Below are positions 50,003 through 58,022 of a stretch of DNA of 64,000 bases, piece after piece; the first letter of the stretch is position 1; each line of letters opens with the position of its first letter. A program made the translations under genes and the position numbers. The notes beneath the pieces are model-generated. The model was given only the letters and a program-made list of their open reading frames with translations. It ran no database searches and had not been told where the DNA came from. Source of the stretch: Alphaproteobacteria bacterium (lineage in GTDB: Bacteria > Pseudomonadota > Alphaproteobacteria > RF32 > CAG-239); assembly GCA_900769705.1 (NCBI GenBank), contig CAAGHP010000013.1, positions 1 through 64,000 on the forward strand, in the 5' to 3' direction.

Positions 50003-50443
50003 TTAATGCTGAACTGTCGATTTTGCATCTTCATTGCGATGCATAAGTTTGTGGGTGCCTTCTTTAGTTTTTTCCCATGTTTCAGTAGATTTTTCTTTGG
50101 TTTTATCCCAGAGTTTTTCTGATTCTTCCGAAACTTTATGAGCTGCCTTTTGGCTGTTTTCTTTAGTTGAATCCCAAAGTTTTTGGGAGTCTTCGGCTAC
50201 AGCGTCGCGGGCAGCGTGGATTGTTTCTTTGGTTTTATCCCAAACAGGGAAGGCGGTGTGTTCTTCGGACATGGTGTTTTCTCCTTGTTGAATTTTGTGT
50301 AAAGTGCTTGCGGTATGTTTAACTTGTTCCAAAGATTGCTCGGCGGTTGGGGGTGGCAAAGCAGACATATTAAGGCTGCGTCCGGTGTAGCAGACTAAAC
50401 CGAACAAAACGGCAACCGTCAGTGTTTTATAAATAATACGCAT
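50003..50443 (-). CDS. membrane-anchored amphipathic repeat protein
   Basis: A 146-residue protein with an N-terminal membrane segment or signal (about residues 5-25) and a C-terminal part with repeats of about 11-16 residues: KLWDSTKENSQKAAH, KLWDKTKEKSTETWE and WEKTKEGTHKLMH. The repeated [LW]-x-K-T-K-E pattern resembles LEA-like or YtxH-type stress proteins. AAAGGAG precedes the ATG on the minus strand. Function unknown; a protective or envelope role is an inference from composition. Confidence 0.6.
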   Translation of the reverse strand: MRIIYKTLTVAVLFGLVCYTGRSLNMSALPPPTAEQSLEQVKHTASTLHKIQQGENTMSEEHTAFPVWDKTKETIHAARDAVAEDSQKLWDSTKENSQKAAHKVSEESEKLWDKTKEKSTETWEKTKEGTHKLMHRNEDAKSTVQH

Positions 50444-50520
50444 ATATTTTTACTCCTTTTATTGTTCGGGAGAAATATATGCGTATTTCAGAGCTTTTTC
50501 AGCTGGCAAATAGATTTAGT

Positions 50521-51378
50521 TTAGAAATTGCAGCCCTCTTTTTTGCGGTCTTCACGTTTGCGGAGAACTTCCAAATCACGATCGGTAGCAATTTTGTTTA
50601 AGATTATTTTTACAACGCAGTCAATTTCTTTGCCTTCACGGTAGTCGGCAGCCAAAGCAAAGTTTACGCGGTTGTCTTTCAGCAGTTTAACGGCTTTCTC
50701 TTTGTGATGGCTGCGCGGCTTATAAACCGCAATCGCCGTGCCGTTATGTTCTTTTACCATACGCATAGACGGAATATCGGTTAGTCCGTCGCCAAAATAA
50801 ATAATGCGGCTGAACGGTATGCGGCGTTTGTCATCCGGTGTATAGTCATTTACGGCCTTGTCTTCAAATTTGCCTAATCCTTTGTTGATTTTAGAAAGAT
50901 ACTGCACTTTGCCGGAATAATTGACCACACGCGCCGGCCAAACCGGCAATCCCTCATCGTTATAGGCAAAAGCGCAGCCGTAAACGTCTTTAAAAAATTT
51001 GCGGATGCTGCAGCCTTCAATAATTTCTTCATAGCCGGAAGAAATTATATAGTGTTCAATATCCAACCCCAAAGTTTTGCCATAGGCGTTGATGCGTTCA
51101 AACCACTCGGTTACGCCTTTGAAAAAAACAATAAACTCACCGCAGCAAAACATATTTTCTTTAGTCAGCTTCAAGCCGGTTTCTTCCGCTGTTTTTTTAA
51201 AGTAATACATGCTTCCTGTCACTTGGTCTACACCGTTTGCCTCTGACCAAGCGTTAGCCTCTTTCCAAAAATTTTCAGGTTTCATACCCAATTCCGGAAT
51301 CAAAAAATAATCTTGCATATAAGTTGTACTGAGCGTTTCGTCAAAATCGTATGCAAACGCCACTTTTGTTCTCTTCAT
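50521..51378 (-). CDS. HAD-family phosphatase-like hydrolase
   Basis: A 285-residue cytoplasmic protein with intact HAD motifs: nucleophile Asp in FAYDFDETLS, motif II Ser in YIISSGYEEI, and motif IV in RIIYFGDGLTDIPS. A large cap region lies between motifs I and II. The substrate is not predictable. I start at 51378, with AGAGGG 7 bases upstream. It is divergent from the glycyl-tRNA synthetase gene, with which it shares a short intergenic region. It contrasts with the nucleophile-less HAD protein encoded at 35573. Confidence 0.82.
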   Translation of the reverse strand: MKRTKVAFAYDFDETLSTTYMQDYFLIPELGMKPENFWKEANAWSEANGVDQVTGSMYYFKKTAEETGLKLTKENMFCCGEFIVFFKGVTEWFERINAYGKTLGLDIEHYIISSGYEEIIEGCSIRKFFKDVYGCAFAYNDEGLPVWPARVVNYSGKVQYLSKINKGLGKFEDKAVNDYTPDDKRRIPFSRIIYFGDGLTDIPSMRMVKEHNGTAIAVYKPRSHHKEKAVKLLKDNRVNFALAADYREGKEIDCVVKIILNKIATDRDLEVLRKREDRKKEGCNF

Positions 51379-51462
51379 CTTTAATCCCTCTTGCATTTTC
51401 TAAAATTATACAGTAAAACAAACTTATTAAAAAACATTAAAGAGAAAGAAGGATTTAAAATT

Positions 51463-52821
51463 ATGGTAGCAACTTCTATGGACCAGTTGGTTTCTTTGTG
51501 CAAAAGAAGAGGTTTTATTTTTCAAAACGCCGATATTTACGGCGGTATGCAAGGCGTTTATGATTACGGTCCGCTGGGTGTGGAACTTAAAAACAATTTA
51601 AAAGCCGCTTGGTGGCGCGCTATGGTTTATGAGCGTGATGATGTTGAGGGTTTGGACGCCGCTATTTTAACCAATCGCAAAGTTTTGAAATATTCCGGAC
51701 ATGAAGATACTTTTTCAGATCCAATGGTTGATTGCAAAAAGTGCAAAGGCCGTTTTCGTGCAGACCAAATCGGCGGCAAATGTCCTGTTTGCGGCTCAAC
51801 CGATTTAACCGAGCCACGTCCGTTTAACCTGATGTTTAAAACTCAGGTCGGGCCGGTGGAAAGCGATGAAAATATTGCCTATCTGCGTCCGGAAACTGCT
51901 CAGGCTATTTTTACGCAGTTCAAAAATGTGGTAGATTCCACTTCTCGCAAACTGCCTTTCGGTATTGCGCAAATCGGCAAGTCTTTTCGCAATGAGATTA
52001 CTCCGCGTAACTTTATTTTCCGCGTGCGTGAGTTTGAGCAAGCCGAATTGGAATATTTTGTTGCGCCGGGTACCGATATGGAATGGCATGAAAAGTGGAA
52101 AGAAACCCGTATTCAATGGTGGCTGGATCAAGGCTTGGTTAAAGAGCACATGAATATCTATAAAACTCCGGATGACGATTTAGCACACTATGCCAAAGCC
52201 TGCTATGATATTGAATATCAATTCCCGCATGGTATGGAAGAACTGGAGGGTATTGCCAACCGCCGCGACTATGATTTGGGTAATCACACCAAGAATCAAG
52301 GCGAGTTTCAGCTTGAGGCTCATTGTCACGCTAATCCGGATTCTACCACAAAATTGTGCATCCAAGATGAAAACGGTAAATGGGTGATTCCATTTGTGAT
52401 TGAACCTTCTATGGGCGTTGACCGCGGTGTTCTGGCAGTGTTGACAGAGGCTTATACCGAAGAAGATTTGGGCGATGGCAACAGCCGTGTTGTTTTGAAG
52501 CTCAAAAAGCATTTGGCTCCGATTAAAGTGGCGATTATTCCGCTGAAAAAGAATAACGAGCAAATTATGGCTAAATGCCATGAGCTGAAAAAACAGCTGA
52601 TGAAACTTGGTATCGGCCGTGTGGCTTTGGAAAATACCGGTAACATCGGTAAGGCTTATCGCCGTCATGATGAAGTCGGCACTCCGCTTTGTCTGACTGT
52701 TGATTTTGAAACTATTGAACAGCAGCCGGAAAGCGTAACCTTGCGCGACCGCGACACGATGGAGCAAATTCGTGTCGATACGGCTGATTTAGCTGATTAT
52801 CTGCGCAATTACTTTTTATAA
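51463..52821 (+). CDS. glyQS: glycyl-tRNA synthetase, single-chain dimeric type
   Basis: A 452-residue class II synthetase of the alpha2 type. Motifs include CKRRGFIFQNADIYGG at the N-terminus, a CKKCKGRFRADQ / CPVCGS zinc-like insertion, LRPETAQAIFTQF (motif 2 region), SFRNEITPRNFIFRVREF, and EPSMGVDRGVLAVL (motif 3). The anticodon-binding domain is at the C-terminus. It charges tRNA-Gly. I start at 51463, where GAAGGA lies 10 bases upstream. Most Alphaproteobacteria instead use the tetrameric GlyQ/GlyS enzyme, so this type suggests replacement by transfer in this lineage. Confidence 0.96.
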   Translation: MVATSMDQLVSLCKRRGFIFQNADIYGGMQGVYDYGPLGVELKNNLKAAWWRAMVYERDDVEGLDAAILTNRKVLKYSGHEDTFSDPMVDCKKCKGRFRADQIGGKCPVCGSTDLTEPRPFNLMFKTQVGPVESDENIAYLRPETAQAIFTQFKNVVDSTSRKLPFGIAQIGKSFRNEITPRNFIFRVREFEQAELEYFVAPGTDMEWHEKWKETRIQWWLDQGLVKEHMNIYKTPDDDLAHYAKACYDIEYQFPHGMEELEGIANRRDYDLGNHTKNQGEFQLEAHCHANPDSTTKLCIQDENGKWVIPFVIEPSMGVDRGVLAVLTEAYTEEDLGDGNSRVVLKLKKHLAPIKVAIIPLKKNNEQIMAKCHELKKQLMKLGIGRVALENTGNIGKAYRRHDEVGTPLCLTVDFETIEQQPESVTLRDRDTMEQIRVDTADLADYLRNYFL

Positions 52822-52838
52822 ATTTAAGACGTTTTTGT

Positions 52839-52870
52839 AAAAGGTTTGGAGCAAAATCCAAGCCTTTTTT
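52839..52870 (+). terminator. terminator of the glycyl-tRNA synthetase gene
   Basis: AAAAGGTTTGGA, loop GCAAAA, TCCAAGCCTTTTTT. Confidence 0.92.
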
Positions 52871-52923
52871 ATTGCTTTAAATTAGAACGGCAATGACTAT
52901 CTTTGATTAAAAAGGAGGTCAAA

Positions 52924-53235
52924 ATGCGTTTTATTAAGCCGATAAACTTAAATGAAAAATCATTTATTATGGATGTGCGTTTGCCGGAAGAACGAGCGGT
53001 GGAAGAATTGGGGCTGCCGCATGTTAATCAGGATTTGGAAACACTTAATCCGCTGGAATTTATAAAAGAAAATCATATAGAAAAAAATGATACGATAAAT
53101 ATTTTATGTTCTTCGGGCGGGAGAGCTTCGCAGGCGGCAGAGCTGTTTGAAAAAGCAGGTTTTAATAATGTTGCGGTGATTATCGGCGGATTGGTTGAAG
53201 CCGAATACGAGGGATTGCCTATTATCCGCCATTAA
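52924..53235 (+). CDS. rhodanese-like domain protein
   Basis: A 103-residue single-domain rhodanese. The active-site loop is LCSSGGRASQAAE with the catalytic Cys at about residue 63; the fold signature FIMDVRLPEERAVEELG lies near the N-terminus and VIIGGLVEAEYEGLP at the end. Such proteins carry sulphur as a persulphide or serve as regulatory domains. AAAGGAGG lies 6 bases before the ATG at 52924; a start at 52903 is less likely. It precedes rnhB by 50 bases. Confidence 0.88.
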   Translation: MRFIKPINLNEKSFIMDVRLPEERAVEELGLPHVNQDLETLNPLEFIKENHIEKNDTINILCSSGGRASQAAELFEKAGFNNVAVIIGGLVEAEYEGLPIIRH

Positions 53236-53285
53236 GGCTTGCGTTTTGTGCGGTTTATGATATATTTCCGGCAAAGGAGAAGATT

Positions 53286-53915
53286 ATGCCGGACTGGAAA
53301 ATAGAAAATGAATATCAGGGTTTCGTTTGCGGAATTGACGAGGCTGGGCGAGGTCCGTGGGCAGGGCCGGTAGTGGCAGGAGCAGCAATATTTTTAACCC
53401 ACAATGTGTCTGAAGAATTGTTGGCTAAGCTGGATGATTCTAAAAAATTATCAGCAAAAAAACGAGAATATTTATATGAAATTTTACGGCAAGAAGAACA
53501 AGCTGGAAATGTTTTGTGCGGCATAGGCGAGGCGAGTGCGGCGGAAATAGATGAATATAATATTTTACAGGCGACATTTATGGCAATGCGCCGCGCGGTG
53601 GCTCAGCTTGAACAAAGTCCGAATATGGCTTTGATAGACGGTAATCGTCTGCCAAAAGATTTTCCATGTGCAAATGCCTGTTTTATTAAAGGTGACGGCA
53701 GGTCGTATTCCATTGCGGCGGCAAGCATTTTAGCCAAAGTTTATCGTGACCGGTTGATGTGCAATTTGGCAAAGCAGTATCCTTATTATGGGTTTGAAAA
53801 AAACGCCGGTTACGGTACTAAGGCGCATATAGAAGGTTTACGACTGCACGGAGTGACACCGCAGCATCGACGCAGCTATCGTCCGATTAAAGAGTTTTTA
53901 GCAACCGGCAAATAA
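53286..53915 (+). CDS. rnhB: ribonuclease HII
   Basis: A 209-residue enzyme of normal length. The catalytic acidic residues are visible in CGIDEAGRGPWAGPVVAG (Asp-Glu), in ALIDGNRLPKDF (Asp) and in AAASILAKVYRDRLM (Asp). The C-terminus has YGFEKNAGYGTKAHIEGL. It cuts RNA in RNA-DNA hybrids and starts removal of misincorporated ribonucleotides. AAAGGAGAAG precedes the ATG. It is followed by a tRNA gene on the same strand. Confidence 0.96.
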   Translation: MPDWKIENEYQGFVCGIDEAGRGPWAGPVVAGAAIFLTHNVSEELLAKLDDSKKLSAKKREYLYEILRQEEQAGNVLCGIGEASAAEIDEYNILQATFMAMRRAVAQLEQSPNMALIDGNRLPKDFPCANACFIKGDGRSYSIAAASILAKVYRDRLMCNLAKQYPYYGFEKNAGYGTKAHIEGLRLHGVTPQHRRSYRPIKEFLATGK

Positions 53916-53961
53916 TCCGGCTTGCATTTTGCAATAAAGTGAGTTATAAATCTTTTGTGTT

Positions 53962-54038
53962 GCAGGCGTAGCTCATCAGGATAGAGCGACTTCCTCCTAA
54001 GAAGTAGGCAGGCGGTTCGAGTCCGCCCGCTTGTACCA
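53962..54038 (+). tRNA. tRNA-Arg (anticodon CCT)
   Basis: Acceptor GCAGGCG pairs with CGCTTGT (two G-U pairs), anticodon stem ACTTC/GAAGT around CTCCTAA with anticodon CCT, T arm GGCGG TTCGAGT CCGCC, and encoded CCA. Decodes AGG. Confidence 0.93.
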
Positions 54039-54190
54039 TTTTAGTTTAAGCATACTTCAGGCATTTTTTCTTTATAAATCAAAATGTTATCTTTTAGAAG
54101 AAAAACTGCGGTTTAGTGAACTTAAAGAATTATATGAACAACTTAACATTCAGCATAAATTTGTATTTTATATGAAATTATGGCCTTTTG

Positions 54191-54493
54191 TTACATATTT
54201 TTAGCAATGGCTTCAATCAATGCTGATGCCATACTGTTTGAATCTTTTTTAGATTTTTTAGATATTATATCCTTATCGGGACTGTCAACAACTGAAACAA
54301 TGGCGTATCGCTTGTTATTCTTCTCAAAATGTCCGATAAACATATATACGGTGCCGACTTCATCATCTGTTGAGAAATCCGAAAAATCATACATATCCAC
54401 GCCTTTAACCTTCATATATGAAAGATTGCCTTTTTCTATTTTGTTATGCAAAACCGGCAAAATATCCTTAAGTTTAGGATTTTGGATAAACCG
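54191..54493 (-). pseudogene. 5'-truncated gene remnant
   Basis: An open frame of 101 codons without a good start: a stop lies just upstream of FIQNPKLKDILPVLHNKIEK, and the frame then runs through SYMKVKGVDMYDFSD, GTVYMFIGHFEKNNKRYAIV and MASALIEAIAKNM. The last part has the look of the C-terminal end of a penicillin-binding or transpeptidase-like domain, where a strand with R-Y-A-I-V-x-V-V-D precedes a final helix; this is weak. I read it as the tail of a gene whose front is lost. Confidence 0.5.
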
Positions 54494-54521
54494 CTAAATA
54501 CTAGTCTTGTTAAATATTGAT

Positions 54522-54641
54522 ATGAAATATAAAATTTTGTTTGACAAAGAACTGTCAAAATCTCAGCTTGCCAAAACCTTCGGAGTCAGCCGCAACACTG
54601 TCAGACATTTTATAGACCGTATGCAGCTCTCCGTTACTTAA
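54522..54641 (+). pseudogene. 39-codon helix-turn-helix fragment
   Basis: Reads MKYKILFDKELSKSQLAKTF then GVSRNTVRHFIDRMQLSVT. The L-A-K-x-F-G-V-S-R-N-T-V pattern is a helix-turn-helix of the kind found at the end of resolvases/invertases or the start of IS21-type transposases. It is too short for an intact protein and is probably the remnant of a mobile element gene; it sits beside another remnant and a tRNA gene. Confidence 0.5.
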
Positions 54642-54701
54642 TATGATAAAATTCTAGTAGATTTGATAAAAGTTACAATCTTGTTATTTATAAGGGCTAT
54701 A

Positions 54702-55439
54702 TTACCACACCATAGTTACCATACAGTCGCTTTTTCCATTAAGGCATTTTTTACAAGCTTCATCAATTTCCGGTAATGTCATATCCGACAGGCATTTAGT
54801 ATTGTCTTTACCATTATGACAATAGGAATTGCCTTCATAGTGAATAGACGTAGAGGAAGAACCGGCAAAGATTCCGATAAAATTCTGTGACAGAGGTTTA
54901 GCGATATCTTTAAACAAGGTTACGCATGAGTTATAAGCAAAATCAGCAGTGCCTTTTCCAGTAGTGCGTAAATGTACATCCAAAACCATGAATTTTTCTT
55001 GATTATTCAGATATGGTACTACCGTATTGCCGACAGTATCTGTCATGGCCCAAGTATTTTCCGTAGTCCAAGATGGCGGAACCAGATTAGCGGCCAGGAT
55101 GAAATCATATAACTTAATACTTCCCTCAGCTGGATTGCTTTTAATAAGGTTGTCTTTGTATTCAAGCAACCCGTTGATTAAATAAGAATATTCGTCAATC
55201 ATTTTGTTGATTTTGAATTTCTCCATGGCCTTGCTATAACCCGCAATACCGCCTACACTCAGTACGCCGATTATCGCCAAAACGCCCAGCATTTCAATCA
55301 TGCTGCGGCCGGTACAATTACCTGTCGACAGTTCACTTCGTTTACGTCGAAGTATGACGCTGAGAACAGAGGAGAACAAATGAGAGACAATACTGTTTTC
55401 TCCTGTATATTTATTACTATTTTTCAAATTTTTATACAT
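54702..55439 (-). CDS. prepilin-like protein with an unusually long leader
   Basis: A 245-residue protein with the motif GRSMIEMLGVLAIIGVLS. The leader before the cleavage Gly is 44 residues long, against 8 in the other three prepilin genes here. The first residues (MYKN) and the last (TG) match the normal leader MYKNFETG, so about 36 residues appear inserted in frame. The inserted DNA contains CTTCGACGTAAACGAAG, an imperfect palindrome of the kind found in REP-like elements. The globular part has five or more Cys near the C-terminus (SYCHNGKDNTKCLSD). GGAGGTTGGAAAT precedes the ATG. It lies downstream of the structured RNA at 55475. Confidence 0.85.
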   Translation of the reverse strand: MYKNLKNSNKYTGENSIVSHLFSSVLSVILRRKRSELSTGNCTGRSMIEMLGVLAIIGVLSVGGIAGYSKAMEKFKINKMIDEYSYLINGLLEYKDNLIKSNPAEGSIKLYDFILAANLVPPSWTTENTWAMTDTVGNTVVPYLNNQEKFMVLDVHLRTTGKGTADFAYNSCVTLFKDIAKPLSQNFIGIFAGSSSTSIHYEGNSYCHNGKDNTKCLSDMTLPEIDEACKKCLNGKSDCMVTMVW

Positions 55440-55474
55440 ATTTCCAACCTCCGTTTAATTTGTTATACATAAAA

Positions 55475-55646
55475 TAAAACCCGCCGTAAAAAAGCGGGCG
55501 GATGTTCAGAAACCGTACGAAAACAAACGGCTCGGCTTATTCAGCTCATAGCCTTATTTAGCCGACATCCGTCCTACGGAAATCGGCATAACAAGTTTTA
55601 AGTCGCTATGCATAACGACTGTTTTCGTAAAGGGGTTCTGACGCCC
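55475..55646 (-). ncRNA. structured leader RNA upstream of a prepilin gene, copy 1
   Basis: Read on the minus strand: GGGCGTCAGAACCCC, a helix strand TACGAAAAC, hairpin AGTCG/CGACT, hairpin GCCGA...TCGGC with inner CCGT/ACGG, hairpin GGCT/AGCC, the return strand GTTTTCGTA, GGTTTCTGAACATCCGCCC, then the terminator CCCGC / GCGGG and TTTT. The hairpins and their loops are nearly identical to copy 2 at 63751, whereas the closing helix differs on both strands in a compensatory way. The prepilin ATG lies 36 bases after the T-run. No known riboswitch class is recognised. Bases 55647-55849, upstream of it, hold no gene I can support. Confidence 0.8.
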
Positions 55647-55849
55647 TGGACAGGCTATCGCCTATCTGAAAAAGATTTTAACTGAATATTGCCGGAAAGT
55701 AAAGATAAAATATATATTTGCCTAACAAATCATACTTGCTTGTTATAATATATATGACAGCGCAGTATTTATATTATATAAAAATTGCAGCTGAAACAGC
55801 TTGACTTGTGTTTCAAAATCATCATTTTTCAACAACTGCAAAAAAATAC

Positions 55850-55877
55850 TTTACATTTATAAAAAGTGTGGTATAAG
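55850..55877 (+). promoter_or_regulatory. promoter of the rimP-nusA-infB operon
   Basis: TTTACA, a 16-base spacer and TATAAG, about 70 bases upstream of rimP. Confidence 0.65.
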
Positions 55878-55904
55878 AGTTGACAACAATAAAGAATTAT
55901 AAGA

Positions 55905-55930
55905 GTGGAGCTGAAAAGCCCCGCTTTTTT
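55905..55930 (+). promoter_or_regulatory. rimP leader hairpin (terminator-like attenuator)
   Basis: GTGGAGCT, loop GAAA, AGCCCCGC with one mismatch and a G-U pair, then TTTTTT, located between the promoter and rimP. This matches the position and form of the rimP leader in other Proteobacteria, where such a hairpin is thought to limit read-through into the operon. Confidence 0.7.
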
Positions 55931-55945
55931 GTTAAAGGAAAATAT

Positions 55946-56446
55946 ATGCAAAAACACTATTTACAGGATTTGATTGAACCTGTGGTGGAAAAAGCCGGCT
56001 TCGAACTGGTGCGCGTAATGACTATCGGTCAGGCGAATCCCACACTGCAGGTGATGATTGATGTGGCTGACCATTCGCGCGATTTGACAGTTGATGACTG
56101 CGCTGAAGTCAGCCGCAAGCTTTCGGATGTTTTGGATGAAAAAGACCCGATAAAAGAAAAATATTCGCTGGAAGTCAGCTCTCCGGGGTTGGACAGACCA
56201 TTGACAAAGCCTGAGCATTTTCAGCGTTTTTGCAACTATGTGATTAAGGTTGAAACCGCTGAAAAAGTGGAAAACCGCAAACGTTTCAAAGGTATGCTGC
56301 TGCGTGCCGATGACAAAGAAATTGTTATGGATATGGACGGGGCAGAATATACCATTCCCTACGATGCCATGACTAAAGCCAAACTGGTTCTGACTGATGA
56401 ACTTTGGGAAGAATATCAGGCAGCTCATGAAGCTGTTGAACTTTAA
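55946..56446 (+). CDS. rimP: ribosome maturation factor RimP
   Basis: A 166-residue protein with the RimP N-terminal domain (LIEPVVEKAGFELVRV, then DLTVDDCAEVSRKLSDVLDE), the EVSSPGLDRPLTKPEHF motif in the middle and an Sm-like C-terminal domain. It is needed for maturation of the 30S subunit. I start at 55946, where AAAGGA lies 7 bases upstream; a frame from 55880 would run through the leader hairpin. It heads the conserved rimP-nusA-ylxR-infB-rbfA order. Confidence 0.96.
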   Translation: MQKHYLQDLIEPVVEKAGFELVRVMTIGQANPTLQVMIDVADHSRDLTVDDCAEVSRKLSDVLDEKDPIKEKYSLEVSSPGLDRPLTKPEHFQRFCNYVIKVETAEKVENRKRFKGMLLRADDKEIVMDMDGAEYTIPYDAMTKAKLVLTDELWEEYQAAHEAVEL

Positions 56447-56464
56447 TTTTTTGATGAGGAAAAA

Positions 56465-58000
56465 ATGGAAAATTTTGAAAATATGCCGAGACCTGAAATC
56501 GTGTTAGTGGCTGACACGGTTGCCAGAGAAAAAAATATTGACAGAGAAGATGTTTTTGTGGCGATGGAAGTTGCCATTCAAAAAGCCGGACGCACCAAAT
56601 ATGGCTTTGAACATGATATCCGCGCGACTATCGACCGCAAAACCGGTGCTATTTCTTTGGCTCGCTATCGTGAAGTTGTGCCTGATGACGCTGTTATTGA
56701 AAATGAGGCTGCTCAAATTACTTTGAAAGATGCCAAATGCTATGACCGCAATCTGAAAGTAGGTGATTTTATTATTGACCAGCTGCCACCGATTGATTTT
56801 GGACGTATTGCTGCTCAGACCGCTAAGCAGGTTATTATGCAGAAAGTACGCGAAGCCGAACGCAACAAGCAGTTTGAAGAATATAAAGAAAAAGTCGGCA
56901 CCATTATCAATGGTACGGTTAAAAGAATTGAGTTCGGCAATGTTATTTTGGATATCGGCAAAACCGAAGCTGTTTTGCGTCATGATGAAATTATTCCGAG
57001 AGAAAAATTCAAAAACGGCGACCGTGTGCGTGCTTATGTATTAGATGTGCGTCGCGAAGTGAAAGGACCTCAGATTTTCTTGTCCCGCACTTGTCCGGAA
57101 TTTATGGCAAAATTGTTTACACAGGAAGTGCCTGAAATCTATGATGGTATTGTGCAGATTATGGGCGTTGCTCGCGACCCTGGTTCAAAGGCTAAAATCG
57201 CTGTCCGCGCAACCGATAAAACTATTGATCCGGTCGGTGCCTGCGTTGGTTTGCGTGGTATCCGTGTTCAAGCCGTGGTAACTGAATTGCAGGGTGAAAA
57301 AATTGATATTGTTCCTTATTCTGAAGACAAGGCTCAATATATTGTCAGCGCTTTGGCTCCGGCAGAGGTTACTAAAGTGGTTTTAGATGAAGAAGACAAC
57401 CGCATTGAAGCAGTGGTTCCAGAAGAGCAGTTCTCTTTGGCTATCGGCCGCAGAGGACAGAATGTTAAATTGGCCTCACAGCTGCTGGGCGCAGATATTG
57501 ATGTTTTGACCGAAGACCAAGAGCATGAACGCCGCGCCAATGAAAATAAAGTTCGCTTACAGCGCTTTATGGAAGCTTTGGACGTTGATGATATGATTGC
57601 TCATTTGCTGGTTGCCGAAGGCTTTTCAACTATTGATGAAATCGCTATGGTTGATTTGAAAGAATTGGCTGATATCGAGGGTTTTGACGAAGATGTTGCT
57701 GCTGAATTGCAAAACCGTGCCAAAGAATATATTGCAAAACGCAATGCTGAATTTGTCGAAAAAAGCAAGTCTTTGAAAATTGATGAAAGCTTGAAGCAAG
57801 TTAAAGGGTTGGATCAGGATATGATTATTGCCTTGGCTGAAAAAGGTGTTAAAAATATTGATGATTTGGCTGATTTGGCTGCTGACGAGCTGCGCGATAT
57901 GTTGGGCGAAAATGCTTTGTCTGAAGTTGAAGCCAACGACATAATTATGTCGGCTCGTGAACATTGGTTTGAAGGCAAAAACAGCGAAAATAAAGAATAG
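56465..58000 (+). CDS. nusA: transcription termination/antitermination factor NusA
   Basis: A 511-residue protein with an N-terminal RNA polymerase-binding domain (to about residue 125), an S1 domain (GTIINGTVKRIEFGNVILDI), two KH domains (KIAVRATDKTIDPVGACVGL, then EEQFSLAIGRRGQNVKLA) and two C-terminal helix-hairpin-helix acidic repeats (about 350-500). NusA modulates pausing, termination and antitermination. The C-terminal acidic repeats are typical of Proteobacteria. It starts 18 bases after rimP with GATGAGGAAAAA upstream. Confidence 0.97.
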   Translation: MENFENMPRPEIVLVADTVAREKNIDREDVFVAMEVAIQKAGRTKYGFEHDIRATIDRKTGAISLARYREVVPDDAVIENEAAQITLKDAKCYDRNLKVGDFIIDQLPPIDFGRIAAQTAKQVIMQKVREAERNKQFEEYKEKVGTIINGTVKRIEFGNVILDIGKTEAVLRHDEIIPREKFKNGDRVRAYVLDVRREVKGPQIFLSRTCPEFMAKLFTQEVPEIYDGIVQIMGVARDPGSKAKIAVRATDKTIDPVGACVGLRGIRVQAVVTELQGEKIDIVPYSEDKAQYIVSALAPAEVTKVVLDEEDNRIEAVVPEEQFSLAIGRRGQNVKLASQLLGADIDVLTEDQEHERRANENKVRLQRFMEALDVDDMIAHLLVAEGFSTIDEIAMVDLKELADIEGFDEDVAAELQNRAKEYIAKRNAEFVEKSKSLKIDESLKQVKGLDQDMIIALAEKGVKNIDDLADLAADELRDMLGENALSEVEANDIIMSAREHWFEGKNSENKE

Positions 58001-58022
58001 TTTTTGCTGAAAGGAAATGACA

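Noticed and set aside
55475..55646. c-di-GMP riboswitch, suspected because the RNA precedes pilin genes
   Set aside because: The conserved GEMM core (the tetraloop-receptor pair and the AAAGCCTCC-like segment) is not present, and the three-hairpin layout differs.
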